Source: CAZQRP01 sp964596125 (GTDB lineage: Bacteria; Chloroflexota; Dehalococcoidia; GIF9; UBA5629). Taken from it: a stretch of 64,000 bases of DNA. The position numbers and the translations under genes were made by a program. Location: NCBI GenBank assembly GCA_964596125.1, contig CAZQRP010000013.1:1-64000 (forward strand), read 5' to 3'. How positions within the stretch are numbered: the stretch's first letter is position 1; every line of letters starts with the position of its first letter. A model generated the notes under the pieces. It was not told the origin of the DNA and made no database searches. It saw only the letters and a list, made by a program, of their open reading frames with translations. Shown here one piece after another: positions 32,406 to 41,861 of the stretch.

Positions 32406-33431
32406 ATGAGCAAAAAGGTATTGGTAACCGGAGGTTGTGGTTACATAGGGAGTGTCCTTGTGCCTCTGCTGCTTGGTCGTGGTTATAAAGTTCGCGTTTT
32501 CGATAAGCTATATTTTGGAGAGGAACCTCTGAAAGAAGTGAGGGACAGAATAGAATTTATCCCTGGAGATGTAAGATATTTTGATCCGGCAATTCTGGAT
32601 GGTATTGATGGTGTTATTCATCTCGGCTCGCTGAGCAATGATCCTACTGCTGCATTTGATCCTAATGCAAACCGCACTATTAATTATGAGGGAACAATGA
32701 AATTGGCTGAAACCTGCAAGGATAGAGGTATAAACAAGTTTACTTTCGCATCTACGTGTGCCATTTATGGCTTTCATATTGATGGTATAGCCGACGAAAG
32801 TTTCCCGGCTAATCCTCAAAGTGATTATGCCAAGTCGAAGCTTGATGTTGACATAGACCTACAGAAGATGGCTAAGAATAAATTTTGCCCGGTCATTCTC
32901 CGTCAGGCTACAGTATTCGGATTCTCACCAAGGATGAGGTGGGATATCGTGATAAATGCCTTTGCCATGCATGCAATCAAGAGTGGTAGACTGGATGTCT
33001 GGTTTGGTGGTGAGGCATGGCGTCCTGTGGTCCATATTAAGGATACTGCTGAAGCACATATTCGGTGTCTTGAAGCCGATCCAGAAAAAGTACAAGGCGA
33101 AATATTTAACCTGGTATATGAAAACTACCGCATCCTGGAGCTGGCGCACCGAGTGAGGAAAGCCCTGGCAGGAATGGGAATTAACGTTGAGGTAGATGTG
33201 AATTATGATCAGGTAGATAACAGGAGTTATAGAACTGCGGGTGATAAGATAACAAGAGTCTTGGGCTTTACTCCTTCTGTGTCGGTTGAACAAGGAGTAA
33301 AAGAAATCGTAGACGTACTCTGTAGTGGTAAATACTGTGACTTTGATCATCCCATCTACTACAATATGCGCTGGATGAACTTGCTTGTAGAGGTAGAGGA
33401 AAGGTTGCAGAAGACCGGTAAGGTGCTTTAA
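32406..33431 (+). CDS. NAD-dependent epimerase/dehydratase (extended SDR)
   Basis: 341 residues. The Rossmann motif is VTGGCGYIGSVLVPLL and the active-site pair is SDYAKSK (Tyr and Lys), with ASTCAIYG for the Ser/Thr. It is not a canonical RmlB: it lacks the usual ATD/STDEVYG segment. It may be a 4,6-dehydratase, epimerase or reductase making the sugar for this locus. The start has GGAGAAG upstream of the ATG. Confidence 0.85.
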   Translation: MSKKVLVTGGCGYIGSVLVPLLLGRGYKVRVFDKLYFGEEPLKEVRDRIEFIPGDVRYFDPAILDGIDGVIHLGSLSNDPTAAFDPNANRTINYEGTMKLAETCKDRGINKFTFASTCAIYGFHIDGIADESFPANPQSDYAKSKLDVDIDLQKMAKNKFCPVILRQATVFGFSPRMRWDIVINAFAMHAIKSGRLDVWFGGEAWRPVVHIKDTAEAHIRCLEADPEKVQGEIFNLVYENYRILELAHRVRKALAGMGINVEVDVNYDQVDNRSYRTAGDKITRVLGFTPSVSVEQGVKEIVDVLCSGKYCDFDHPIYYNMRWMNLLVEVEERLQKTGKVL

Positions 33432-33701
33432 CAGAGAAGAATGGGCCACAAGGTTAACGTAAAAGAATTCAATCAGGTTCGTCCACCATTTACCCTCTTA
33501 ATATTCTATAGATATTAGTAACGGAGTTGGTTAGACAATTTATCATTTCCAAGACCATTTATCTATTAAAAAACAACTATTTTGCAATATTTTCGACTGG
33601 AGGTATATAGTACTACATTGGTAAAATGGTAGGCTAATATTTCTTGATCTCGTCATATAGACTTTTTAATGAAAATTGATGAGAGGATGTGACAGAACGA
33701 T

Positions 33702-34571
33702 ATGAAAGTCGTTGTAATTGGTGCCGCTGGCCAATTAGGATTTGATCTTTGTCGTGTGCTTAGCTCCGAAGACGTTGTGCCGCTTAATCACTCAGAAATC
33801 GAAATTACCGATATGTATTCGGTAAAAGAGGCAATATTGATCCATAAGCCCGACGTGGTGATCAATACGGCTGCTTTTCACTTGATAGATGAATGTGATG
33901 CTTTTCAGGAGAAAGCATTTATGGTGAATGCTTTGGGGGCTAGTAATGTAGCTGTAGTAGCTCAGATGCTTAATGCTAAGTTGGTCTATGTTAGCACTGA
34001 TTATGTTTTTGGTGGGGGAGACGTACCACATATCCCTTCTTATAATGAATTTGATATTCCCGCTCCACTGAATGTCTACGGTAAGTCCAAGTTAGCCGGA
34101 GAAGATGCTGTCCGGCATATCTGCTGTAAGCACTTTATCATCAGGGTCTCAGGGCTTTTTGGTATAGCCGGCAGCAGTGGCAAGGGAGGCAATTTTGTGG
34201 AGACTATGCTCAAGCTTGCTAAAGAACGAAATGAGCTAAGAGTAATAAATGACCAGTACTTTTGCCCCACCTATACTTATGACCTGGCACAAAAAATAGC
34301 TCAGCTTATTAGCACGGAATATTACGGGATATTTCATATTACCAACAGAGGTATCTGTAGCTGGTATGAATTTACAGTAGAGATATTGAAGCAAGCAGGG
34401 ATAAAAACGCCTGTTATCCCCATAACCTCAAAACAGTATCTTCAAAAAACCAAACGGCCATCTTTTTCAGCTCTTGACAACTATCACTTGAGGCTTCTCG
34501 GTATGGATGACATGAGGTCCTGGCAGGACGCCCTCACAGGTTATATGAGGGAAAAAGGTCATTTGGAATAG
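33702..34571 (+). CDS. dTDP-4-dehydrorhamnose reductase (RmlD-like)
   Basis: 289 residues. VIGAAGQLGFDLCRVL is the RmlD Rossmann motif; NTAAFHLIDECDAFQEKAFM and VSTDYVFGGG...YGKSKLAGED are the family signatures, with the Tyr/Lys catalytic pair in VYGKSK. It reduces dTDP-4-keto-rhamnose (or an analogue) to dTDP-rhamnose. A promoter candidate TTGATC-N17-TAATGA lies at 33644-33672. The next gene starts 2 bp after the stop, so the two are cotranscribed. Confidence 0.9.
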   Translation: MKVVVIGAAGQLGFDLCRVLSSEDVVPLNHSEIEITDMYSVKEAILIHKPDVVINTAAFHLIDECDAFQEKAFMVNALGASNVAVVAQMLNAKLVYVSTDYVFGGGDVPHIPSYNEFDIPAPLNVYGKSKLAGEDAVRHICCKHFIIRVSGLFGIAGSSGKGGNFVETMLKLAKERNELRVINDQYFCPTYTYDLAQKIAQLISTEYYGIFHITNRGICSWYEFTVEILKQAGIKTPVIPITSKQYLQKTKRPSFSALDNYHLRLLGMDDMRSWQDALTGYMREKGHLE

Positions 34572-34573
34572 AT

Positions 34574-35722
34574 ATGACCAGAATAGTTGATGTAATAATT
34601 ATAGGCGCTGGGGTTATAGGATGTAGCATAGCATACAATCTGGCAAAAATGGGCTGTCACGATGTGGCGGTTTTAGAGAAGGATTACATTGGATCGGGAT
34701 CGACCGAGAAATGTGCCGGTGGTATACGGCAGCAGTTCTCGACCGAAATCAATATTAAACTATCGATTGAGAGCGTTAGGTTCTTTGAGCGTTTTGAAGA
34801 TGAAACCGGCCATCCTGCGGACTTTCGTCAGAATGGCTATTTAATGTTGGCAACCAGTGAAGAAGAGTCCGATACGTTTCGCCGGAATGTCGCTTTGCAG
34901 CGTGAACTGGGGCTTGAGGTTTATCTTCTCTCTCCAATCGAAACCAGGGAAATCGTACCGCATTTAAATATTCAAGATATTCTGATTGGTACTTTTTGCC
35001 CTGATGATGGTTATGCTGATCCTTATTCAGTGGTTCAAGGTTTTGCTTCGGCTGCAAGAAAGCTCGGAGTAAAGATATATCAAGAGACAGAAGCCACAGG
35101 TCTAAAGCTAAAAGGACGGCGAATACAAAGCGTGTTGACAAACGAGGCCGAGTTCGTGTCGCCAATAGTGATTAACGCTGCCGGCCCGTATGCGGCTAAA
35201 GTTGGCAAAATGGCAGGCCTGTATATTCCTGTCCATCCCTCAAGACGCCACATCTTTGTTACAGCCCCATTTCATGAGGTCTATAAAGGTGCGCCCATGG
35301 TCGTTGACTTTTATAGTGGTTTCTGGTTCCGCAGGGAAGGTCCCGGCGTAATCTTCGGTATGCGCAATCCAAACGAGCCGGAGAGTTTTAACATATCGGT
35401 CGACTGGGGATTTTTACCGATCATAGCTGAGGCAGCGTTTCACCGTCTCCCAGTTATTGAGAATGCAGGCATTGTCAGGGGGCAGGCGGGACTTCATGAT
35501 GATACGCCGGACGCTAACGGTATCTTAGGCGAAGTTCCTGAGATAGAAGGTTTATATCTTGCCTGTGGCTTCAGCGGCCACGGTTTTATGCACTCTCCTG
35601 CAATAGGCAGGACTATAGCTGACCTTATACTCGCACAAAACTTAACTTCCCCAGATGTATCTTCGCTGACACTTCAGAGGTTTCAGCAGGGAGCCTGTGA
35701 TAGAGAGAAGTGTTTTATATGA
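34574..35722 (+). CDS. FAD-dependent oxidoreductase (DAO family)
   Basis: 382 residues. The dinucleotide motif IIIGAGVIGCSIAYNLAKMG at the N-terminus and GGIRQQF and AAGPYAAKVGKMAG mark the D-amino-acid/sarcosine oxidase family (PF01266). The C-terminal LYLACGFSGHGFMHSPAIGR completes the FAD site. The substrate is unknown: a glycine, sarcosine or amine-type compound is usual, but in this sugar cluster an aminosugar or amide precursor is possible. It starts 2 bp after the RmlD-like gene, which links it to the glycan locus. Confidence 0.87.
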   Translation: MTRIVDVIIIGAGVIGCSIAYNLAKMGCHDVAVLEKDYIGSGSTEKCAGGIRQQFSTEINIKLSIESVRFFERFEDETGHPADFRQNGYLMLATSEEESDTFRRNVALQRELGLEVYLLSPIETREIVPHLNIQDILIGTFCPDDGYADPYSVVQGFASAARKLGVKIYQETEATGLKLKGRRIQSVLTNEAEFVSPIVINAAGPYAAKVGKMAGLYIPVHPSRRHIFVTAPFHEVYKGAPMVVDFYSGFWFRREGPGVIFGMRNPNEPESFNISVDWGFLPIIAEAAFHRLPVIENAGIVRGQAGLHDDTPDANGILGEVPEIEGLYLACGFSGHGFMHSPAIGRTIADLILAQNLTSPDVSSLTLQRFQQGACDREKCFI

Positions 35723-35808
35723 GGTAATCAAAAGGAACAAAGATAAACAAGGCCTTCTTGTTACTTTATTATACCGATGAAATCAGATTGATCAGTACTA
35801 TTGCATGA

Positions 35809-35840
35809 AGTAGCTCACAAACTAATAGGGAAGAGCTACT
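35809..35840. repeat. Inverted repeat upstream of the flippase gene
   Basis: AGTAGCTC (35809-35816) and GAGCTACT (35833-35840) form a perfect 8-bp stem with a 16-nt loop in the gap between the oxidoreductase and the flippase. There is no T-run, so a terminator is unlikely; it could be an operator or a fold in the flippase leader. Confidence 0.4.
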
Positions 35841-35913
35841 CAAGTTGCTTTAGATCCATTGATTTAAAGAACACCATGTTTAAGTCTTGTTTAACTGTTT
35901 GGATTAATGCCAA

Positions 35914-37464
35914 ATGGCAGAATTATTGACTGAGTCACTAAAAAAAATTGCTAAGGGCGCTATTATAGTCCTTGTTGGAATTGCTATCGGTAGGCTTTTT
36001 GGCCTTGCTACTAGAATAATAATCGCCCGATATGTAAGCCAGACTGAATACGGTATTTTTGCTTTGGCATTTGTTATACTAAATATCCTGGTACTCATAT
36101 CTGGTCTTGGACTACAACAGGGCACAGCCAGGCAAATTGCCTACTTTAGAGGTAAAAATGACACAGAAAAAGTCAGTCGTATTATGTTTTCATCTATCCA
36201 AATTGTTACCGTAGCAAGCGTTCTTGCCTTCATTTTACTATTTTTTTCTGCTGACTTTGTTTCCGTTACAATATTTCACAGTCCTGAGTTGCGTATACCT
36301 TTGAAAATAGTATCTGTCGCCGTACCTTTTTGGGTTATTATCAACATTCTGTCATCAATTTTCCGAGGCTTTGATAATGTAGTTCCCAGGGTATACTTCC
36401 TTGAAATTTCTAGGCCTGCTTTTTTTACCCTCCTATTAATAGTCATAATGTTACTCAATTTACCATTTCTTAGTATCTTGTATGCTCTTCTTATTTCATT
36501 CATAGTCGCAAGCCTGGCTTTCATCATATATGCCAGCAAAAAAACACCATTGCCTATAAAAATTAATGTTGGCTTTAATTCGTCGGATACAGAGCTGATC
36601 ACTTTCTCACTGCCGCTCATGGCTGTGCTTATAATGAACATGATCATAGAATGGACAGATACCCTGATGCTGGGATTCTTCAAAGACCCCGATGCTGTAG
36701 GTCTTTATAATGTAGCGATACCACTTGCCCAGCTCATTCCAACGATATCATTTTCCCTGGCGTTAATCTATGTTCCTGTGCTTTCAAAATTATATGCAAA
36801 GAACCTGTTTGGGGAAATGGGCAAGAGCTATCTGGTTTCAACAAAATGGATGTTCTTTGTCTCATACCCCTTGTTTTTAATGTTGTTTCTCTTCCCTGAA
36901 TCTATTTTAAGCCTCTTTTTCGGTTCATCGTATGCCGAATCGGCTAGGGCACTGCAAATATTATCGCTGGGTTTTATTTTTCGTACGTTCTGTGGTGCAA
37001 CTGGTGCAACCCTGACAGCTTTGGGAAAGACTAGATTAATAATGTTGGCCAGCGTAATCGCGGTAGTCCTGAACATACTATTAAATATTAGTCTTATACC
37101 ACTGTGGGGAATTGTAGGAGCTGCTATCGCTTCCATGATAGCATACATGGGATCGAATACATTTAATGTGATAAAGCTTTATCAACATTTGCGAATTCAC
37201 CCTTTTACTAAAACATACCTAAAGCCGGTTATACTATCCACAATAGTTGTAATTATTATTTATGTTTTGATAGTAAATTTCGTTTCAGTTACCTATTGGA
37301 TGCTACCTTTAATTTTTGTTTTATTTTACGCTGTTTGCGTTCTGTCATTATTTGTGACCAAAAACCTCGGCAAACAAGATGTGGAAATGGTTCTTGAAAT
37401 TGCGAGTAGAACCGGACTTGACGGGATTAAGAAGCTGAATAATATAATTAGAAGGTTTTTTTAA
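35914..37464 (+). CDS. Wzx/MATE-like polysaccharide flippase
   Basis: 516 residues with about 14 membrane helices of the MOP superfamily. The N-terminus GAIIVLVGIAIGRLFGLATR and IARYVSQTEYGIFALAF are typical Wzx features, followed by alternating hydrophobic helices and a C-terminal cytoplasmic tail. Such proteins move lipid-linked oligosaccharides across the membrane. The gene opens 190 bp after the oxidoreductase. Its 3' end overlaps the convergent sulfatase-like gene by 4 bp. Confidence 0.9.
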   Translation: MAELLTESLKKIAKGAIIVLVGIAIGRLFGLATRIIIARYVSQTEYGIFALAFVILNILVLISGLGLQQGTARQIAYFRGKNDTEKVSRIMFSSIQIVTVASVLAFILLFFSADFVSVTIFHSPELRIPLKIVSVAVPFWVIINILSSIFRGFDNVVPRVYFLEISRPAFFTLLLIVIMLLNLPFLSILYALLISFIVASLAFIIYASKKTPLPIKINVGFNSSDTELITFSLPLMAVLIMNMIIEWTDTLMLGFFKDPDAVGLYNVAIPLAQLIPTISFSLALIYVPVLSKLYAKNLFGEMGKSYLVSTKWMFFVSYPLFLMLFLFPESILSLFFGSSYAESARALQILSLGFIFRTFCGATGATLTALGKTRLIMLASVIAVVLNILLNISLIPLWGIVGAAIASMIAYMGSNTFNVIKLYQHLRIHPFTKTYLKPVILSTIVVIIIYVLIVNFVSVTYWMLPLIFVLFYAVCVLSLFVTKNLGKQDVEMVLEIASRTGLDGIKKLNNIIRRFF

Positions 37465-38927
37465 AGTTTACCCAAACGCTTTAAACCTTTGACTTGATCT
37501 TTTACCTTTTCTTTGTTGAGGGATAGTTGTGTAGCGATATGGGATAAAATTTTTGATTTGAACTCTCGGGCTAATTCTTTTTCATTATCTATCAGATTAT
37601 TCTGTTCTTTAGGATCCTGACTTAAACAATAGAGCTCAGCCTTACCATTTCCGTTTAAAATATACTTCCAGTCCTGTGTTCTACATGAAATTACTCTCAC
37701 ATCATCTGCAGGTATTACCTCTGTGGGGAGAGAGCATTTCTTTTTGTTATAAGCTGATGCCTCACTGATTACTATACCTTTTCTTTTTTCCTCGCCATTT
37801 ATTATTGGGGTAAGGGTTTTACCCCGAAATTGTTTAATCTTCGGTAGGTTGAGCATTTCTAGAAGGGTTGGAGCAATGTCAAGCAAGCAAACCTGGTCTT
37901 CTATCAGACGTCTGTTTAGATGCGGATGACTGATTATCAGTGGCACTCGAATCAATTCATCGTATATATGGGTGTGGTTGTTAACTCCGAGGTGTCCGAA
38001 TGCACCATGTTCTCCAAACGCTTCCCCGTGGTCTGCTGTCACTATTATCAGGGTATCGTCCAATAATTGAGTTTCCTTTAAATATTCCAACAGTGAACCG
38101 ATTTGCTCGTCAACATACCTGATTTCCCCATCATATAGATTGATCAGGTTCTCTACTTCAGTACTGTCTAGAGCCATTATTTCTTGCTCTTGCATAGAAT
38201 CAAAGGCCAATGAATACAGGTTACGGTTTAATCTGATTATTTCCCTCTTTGAAATCTTCTTATAATGATTATCTTGAAACTGTGTAGGAGGATTGTAAGG
38301 CATGTGGACATCAGTATAATGTATCCACATAAAAAGGTGTTTATCCTTGTTATTATCTAAAATGGAGATTGCCTCCTTTGTAATCAAGCTGCCTCTGGAG
38401 TGTGGCATGTGAAGGTTAATGAAAGGATTAAATGAGTCGTAAAGTCTCTTAAAGAATTTATACAGTCTACTTGAATTAAAATCAAATCTTTGGTTTAAAT
38501 AGCTGGACATTTTGACCAACCGTTTCTCTATCGTTGTATTGAGGTTATTCTTTTTACGTTCAGGTTGGTCGAACAGACCTTTGAAATAGTCAAATCCAAC
38601 TGAATAGCTACTATTTGCAGACAGAACAGGTATAGTTGGGAAAGCCACTGTGTAGTAACCGCTTTGTTTGAATAGTTCTGCAAGTTTTACCTGTTTTTTT
38701 AAAGAATGGTAGCCTCCATATGAAAATGGATACGTTGAAGTCATGAGTGCTTTAAATGAGGCCCTGGTGTAGGGCGCATTAGAAATAGCCTGATCAAATA
38801 CGATACTTTGTTCTGCCAAACGGTCGATATTGGGACTTGTGTTCTTGCTATAGCCATAGCAACCAAGATGGTCACGCCTCAAGCTATCGATAGTAATCAG
38901 TATTACATATTTTGTTGCCTTCAGCAT
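37461..38927 (-). CDS. Alkaline-phosphatase-superfamily (sulfatase-like) protein, no formylglycine Cys
   Basis: 488 residues with the sulfatase fold: ILITIDSLRRDHLGCYGYSK at the N-terminus, VTADHGEAFGEHGAFGH for the second metal, and a C-terminal CRTQDWKYILNGNGKAELY. At the expected Cys/Ser-x-Pro-x-Arg nucleophile, the sequence is SNAPYTRASFKALMTS, with no Cys or Ser ahead of the Arg; a Thr is the most likely nucleophile. This is seen in phosphoglycerol- and phosphoethanolamine-transferase relatives, so it may modify the glycan with phosphate groups rather than remove sulfate. No signal peptide or membrane helix is visible. Confidence 0.85.
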   Translation of the reverse strand: MLKATKYVILITIDSLRRDHLGCYGYSKNTSPNIDRLAEQSIVFDQAISNAPYTRASFKALMTSTYPFSYGGYHSLKKQVKLAELFKQSGYYTVAFPTIPVLSANSSYSVGFDYFKGLFDQPERKKNNLNTTIEKRLVKMSSYLNQRFDFNSSRLYKFFKRLYDSFNPFINLHMPHSRGSLITKEAISILDNNKDKHLFMWIHYTDVHMPYNPPTQFQDNHYKKISKREIIRLNRNLYSLAFDSMQEQEIMALDSTEVENLINLYDGEIRYVDEQIGSLLEYLKETQLLDDTLIIVTADHGEAFGEHGAFGHLGVNNHTHIYDELIRVPLIISHPHLNRRLIEDQVCLLDIAPTLLEMLNLPKIKQFRGKTLTPIINGEEKRKGIVISEASAYNKKKCSLPTEVIPADDVRVISCRTQDWKYILNGNGKAELYCLSQDPKEQNNLIDNEKELAREFKSKILSHIATQLSLNKEKVKDQVKGLKRLGKL

Positions 38928-38991
38928 TGGAAAAACCTTTTAAGATGTCCTTTCATAGTTTAAGGAAGAAGATGTACTGCACCCCATGAAA

Positions 38992-39768
38992 TCAAGCCAA
39001 TACTAAGAGAGTAGCCTGGCTATTTTGATATTCCTCCTCGAATGTATTTGGTGCTTTGTATCCCAAAGTAGAATGTAAGTAGCTGGTATTGTAGTAATCT
39101 ATCCACTTGCCCAGAACATCTGCCAGCTCAAAGGGACTGGTCCACTCTCTAAGCCAGAGAAGCTCCTCTTTCATGGTTCTGAAAACTCGCTCTGTGTCTG
39201 CATTGCCTTTCGGATTGTTATAGCTGGTAAACGCCTGTGAAATATCCATATCATGGCAGGCTTTCATGAAGCTGATTGATGTTGGCTGACTTCCGTTATC
39301 CGACATTAGAAATAGTCGTTGTTCCCGCACTCCGCCAGGGAATTGCCTGTTTGCTGCAGCATCTAGAGCTTCCAGCCAGTGTTTGCTCCGACATTGCATG
39401 CCTGCATAGTACCCAACTATTTTCTTGGTATACCAATCCAAGATAACTACGATATACATCCAGCCGAATCCATTCACCATCACCTTGGTCATATCAATGC
39501 CCCACCATTGATTAGGATGATCTGGCCTCGGTTTGCTCCTGGTTGGTGTCCTTATCGCCTTAATCTTGGTATCCGGTTTCACCAGGAGATCATGCTTCTG
39601 CAGTAACCTGAGCACCCGTTTCTTGTTGATCTCAAGCTCATCGACATACTTCAGGTGTGCCCAGATACGCCGGTATCCCCAGAATGGATGCTCGGCTTTA
39701 ATTGCTTTGATCCGCTCCACCACAGGAGAATTACGCTCCGCTACTAACACTGACTCTTTACGCTTCAT
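38992..39768 (-). CDS. IS3-family transposase OrfB
   Basis: 258 residues of the integrase (DDE) type: HTH_21 start FWGYRRIWAHLKYVDELEIN, then WWGIDMTKV (first Asp), LMSDNGSQPTS (second Asp) and NADTERVFRTMKEELLW (Glu), ending YHSTLGYKAP-like YLHSTLGYKAPNTFEEEY. The ATG overlaps the orfA stop. It can also be made as an OrfAB fusion by -1 frameshifting at A7, because the -1 frame is open through to this ORF. Confidence 0.92.
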   Translation of the reverse strand: MKRKESVLVAERNSPVVERIKAIKAEHPFWGYRRIWAHLKYVDELEINKKRVLRLLQKHDLLVKPDTKIKAIRTPTRSKPRPDHPNQWWGIDMTKVMVNGFGWMYIVVILDWYTKKIVGYYAGMQCRSKHWLEALDAAANRQFPGGVREQRLFLMSDNGSQPTSISFMKACHDMDISQAFTSYNNPKGNADTERVFRTMKEELLWLREWTSPFELADVLGKWIDYYNTSYLHSTLGYKAPNTFEEEYQNSQATLLVLA

Positions 39769-40034
39769 TCTAACAACTCGTTTACTTTTTTTAACTCTAC
39801 AGTGAGATCCCCGATGATCCTCTTAAGTCGCGCATTCTCTTGAGTCAAGAACTTCTCTCTGCGACCATCGTTGGTAAATACCTGGTGCATGTTGGACAAA
39901 AGCTGGTCTCGCCACTGATAGTACTGTGTCTGGCTGATCTGATGCTCGATACAGATATCGGCAACTTGCTTACCCTTCAGCCCCTCCACCACAATCATAG
40001 CTTTGGTCTTGGGGTCCCATTTTCTTCTTTTCAT
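39765..40034 (-). CDS. IS3-family transposase OrfA
   Basis: 89 residues with an N-terminal HTH (KTKAMIVVEGLKGKQVADIC, ISQTQYYQWRDQLL) and a C-terminal leucine-zipper-like helix (LTQENARLKRIIGDLTVELK). It binds the inverted repeats. The slippery sequence A-AAA-AAA-G lies in codons for LKKV shortly before the stop. Confidence 0.9.
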   Translation of the reverse strand: MKRRKWDPKTKAMIVVEGLKGKQVADICIEHQISQTQYYQWRDQLLSNMHQVFTNDGRREKFLTQENARLKRIIGDLTVELKKVNELLE

Positions 40035-40100
40035 GGCTCTCTTTCCTTTTAGCCATTTTACTCTCTTAGCAGAACCCCTGTCTTAATGGGGAGCAGTATA

Positions 40101-40744
40101 AAGAATATACTCAATCATCAGTATGGTAATGCCCTTATAAGCTATTTTTATTTGAGCCACATGCTACTTCATTATACATGCATATCTACTTTTGTAATGT
40201 TAGCATTTGTCAGCCATGAGTTAAAATTAAACAGCTTGTGCTAGAATCATTATAACGTAAAATTTTACGATAGTAATAGACTCATTATAAAAACACCGCT
40301 ATTAGTATCCTCTTTAATATTGATATAGTAAATAGCCTATTGGTAACTTTCCATATAGCCAAATAGTCATACGAAGAGTACGTAGTATAAAATAGTAAGA
40401 TTTTGTGAAATGGAAGAACTTAATGTTAACGCCAGTGTGATCAGAAAGTAATTGTATGTTCTATTCTTGTATTCTTACCTGAAATTTATATAGATTACCA
40501 GGTAATTGAAAAGCTCTCATTCATTTAACAGACTGTAATACTGCAATGATATATGTTAAGCGATGTAGTATGATATAATCTTGCTGGCCTTTCACTGTGT
40601 TTGACTGATTCATGTGTTTAATTTCATATTAGTGATTTCAGAAAGGTTCTATATTGATAGTATAACTATATTAAGGGCACCGACCTTATAAGTTGGTGTT
40701 ATATGATAGTATAAGAAGACAAAGTAGAGACATAAGGAGTTGAA
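40101..40744. other. Gene-free AT-rich interval
   Basis: 644 bp between the IS element and the next gene, AT-rich with scattered stops and no supportable ORF. A small hairpin (CACCGAC...GTTGGTG) lies near 40678-40700 and the leader ends in AAGGAG before ATG 40745. Possibly holds the promoter of the oxidoreductase/glycosyltransferase set and remnants of sequence displaced by the IS. Confidence 0.4.
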
Positions 40745-41818
40745 ATGTGCCAAGAAGTTGCTATTGTGGGAGCAGGGCAGGTAGTAAATGATGAGCATTT
40801 GCCAGCATGGAAGCAGGTCGGAAGTGCTAAAGTTATAGCTGTATGCGATATTAATGAGGATACAGCGAGAAGCACAGCAGCACGTTGGAAGGTACCGCGT
40901 TATTATACTCAGTTTGATGAATTATTAAAGCATGAGAAGCCTTTTATTGTAGACATTTGTACTCCTCCTGCTACCCACCTTGCATTGACCATTCAGGCAC
41001 TGGAAGCCGGCTGCAACGTGATTCTGGAAAAGCCTATGGTTATGAGCCTGGACGATAATGAAAAAATCCTAAAAGCATATAAAGAGAGAAAGGATAAAAG
41101 TCTAGAAATAGGTGTTATTTACAGTCAGTTGTTTAAACCTCAAATTAGTAAATTGCTCACAAAAGTAAAAGCGGGAGAAATTGGGGATGTCATTCAGGTT
41201 GAGTACAAAGCTTTTGATACCCAGGATGAATTAATGATGGCAGACCCAAACCACTGGTGTCATTCTTTACCGGCAGGTAGATATGGCGAAGGTCTAATCC
41301 ACCCTATTTATATATTATATCGCCTTCTCGGTAACCTAGAGATTAAAAGTATCTGGGTTACCAAAAGAGGGCCGCATTCCTGGGCAGCATATGATGAGGT
41401 ATTTATTACCTTTGAGGCTGGGAAGAGCTTTGCTACTGTCTATAATTCACATAATAGTCCACAATTGAATCTGCCGGTCATGATTGTTTATGGTACAAAG
41501 TCCCAACTGAAGTATGAGGGATATAACTTGACTCTCTCTACTCGCCGCCATGCAACTAAGGGTACAATAAATAAGGCTATTAGTGTATTAGATGAGGTTT
41601 ACCAGTTACTGGGTACGCTAAGCATTAATTTCTTTAAAAAAATGATTCCCGGCAGATCGAAAACCAAGCACGAAATATATTTCAATCTCTTCCTTGAAAG
41701 CCTTGTCAATAATAAAGAACTACCTCTAACTCTGGAAGAAGCCTACGAAGCCAATAAAATTTATCTTAATGTTATAGGTGAACTGGAAAAATTAAAGCCA
41801 TGGAAACAGAATACTTAG
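40745..41818 (+). CDS. Gfo/Idh/MocA family oxidoreductase
   Basis: 357 residues. The NAD(P) motif VAIVGAGQVVNDEHLPAWKQ is at the start; VDICTPPATHLALTIQALEA and GCNVILEKPMVMSLDDNEK (the EKP motif) follow. The C-terminal alpha/beta domain is typical. Such enzymes oxidise or reduce sugar rings or NDP-sugar intermediates; no specific substrate is readable. AAGGAG precedes the ATG. First of a rightward set with the following GT2 and methyltransferase genes. Confidence 0.89.
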   Translation: MCQEVAIVGAGQVVNDEHLPAWKQVGSAKVIAVCDINEDTARSTAARWKVPRYYTQFDELLKHEKPFIVDICTPPATHLALTIQALEAGCNVILEKPMVMSLDDNEKILKAYKERKDKSLEIGVIYSQLFKPQISKLLTKVKAGEIGDVIQVEYKAFDTQDELMMADPNHWCHSLPAGRYGEGLIHPIYILYRLLGNLEIKSIWVTKRGPHSWAAYDEVFITFEAGKSFATVYNSHNSPQLNLPVMIVYGTKSQLKYEGYNLTLSTRRHATKGTINKAISVLDEVYQLLGTLSINFFKKMIPGRSKTKHEIYFNLFLESLVNNKELPLTLEEAYEANKIYLNVIGELEKLKPWKQNT

Positions 41819-41861
41819 TGAGGAAGTTCACAATCAGGTTGACACATAAGGAATCGGTTAC

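Larger units (their letters stand above)
38973..40100 (-). mobile_element. IS3-family insertion sequence, about 1.13 kb
   Basis: The ends read TGTACTGCACCCCAT (from 38973) and, inverted, TATACTGCTCCCCAT (from 40100), with further matches inward (CTAAGAGAG). A 4-bp AAGA duplication flanks it (38969-38972 and 40101-40104). It carries orfA and orfB overlapping in an ATGA, with an A7 slippery run (39786-39792) in orfA. Both ORFs are intact and the element appears recent or functional. Confidence 0.87.
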
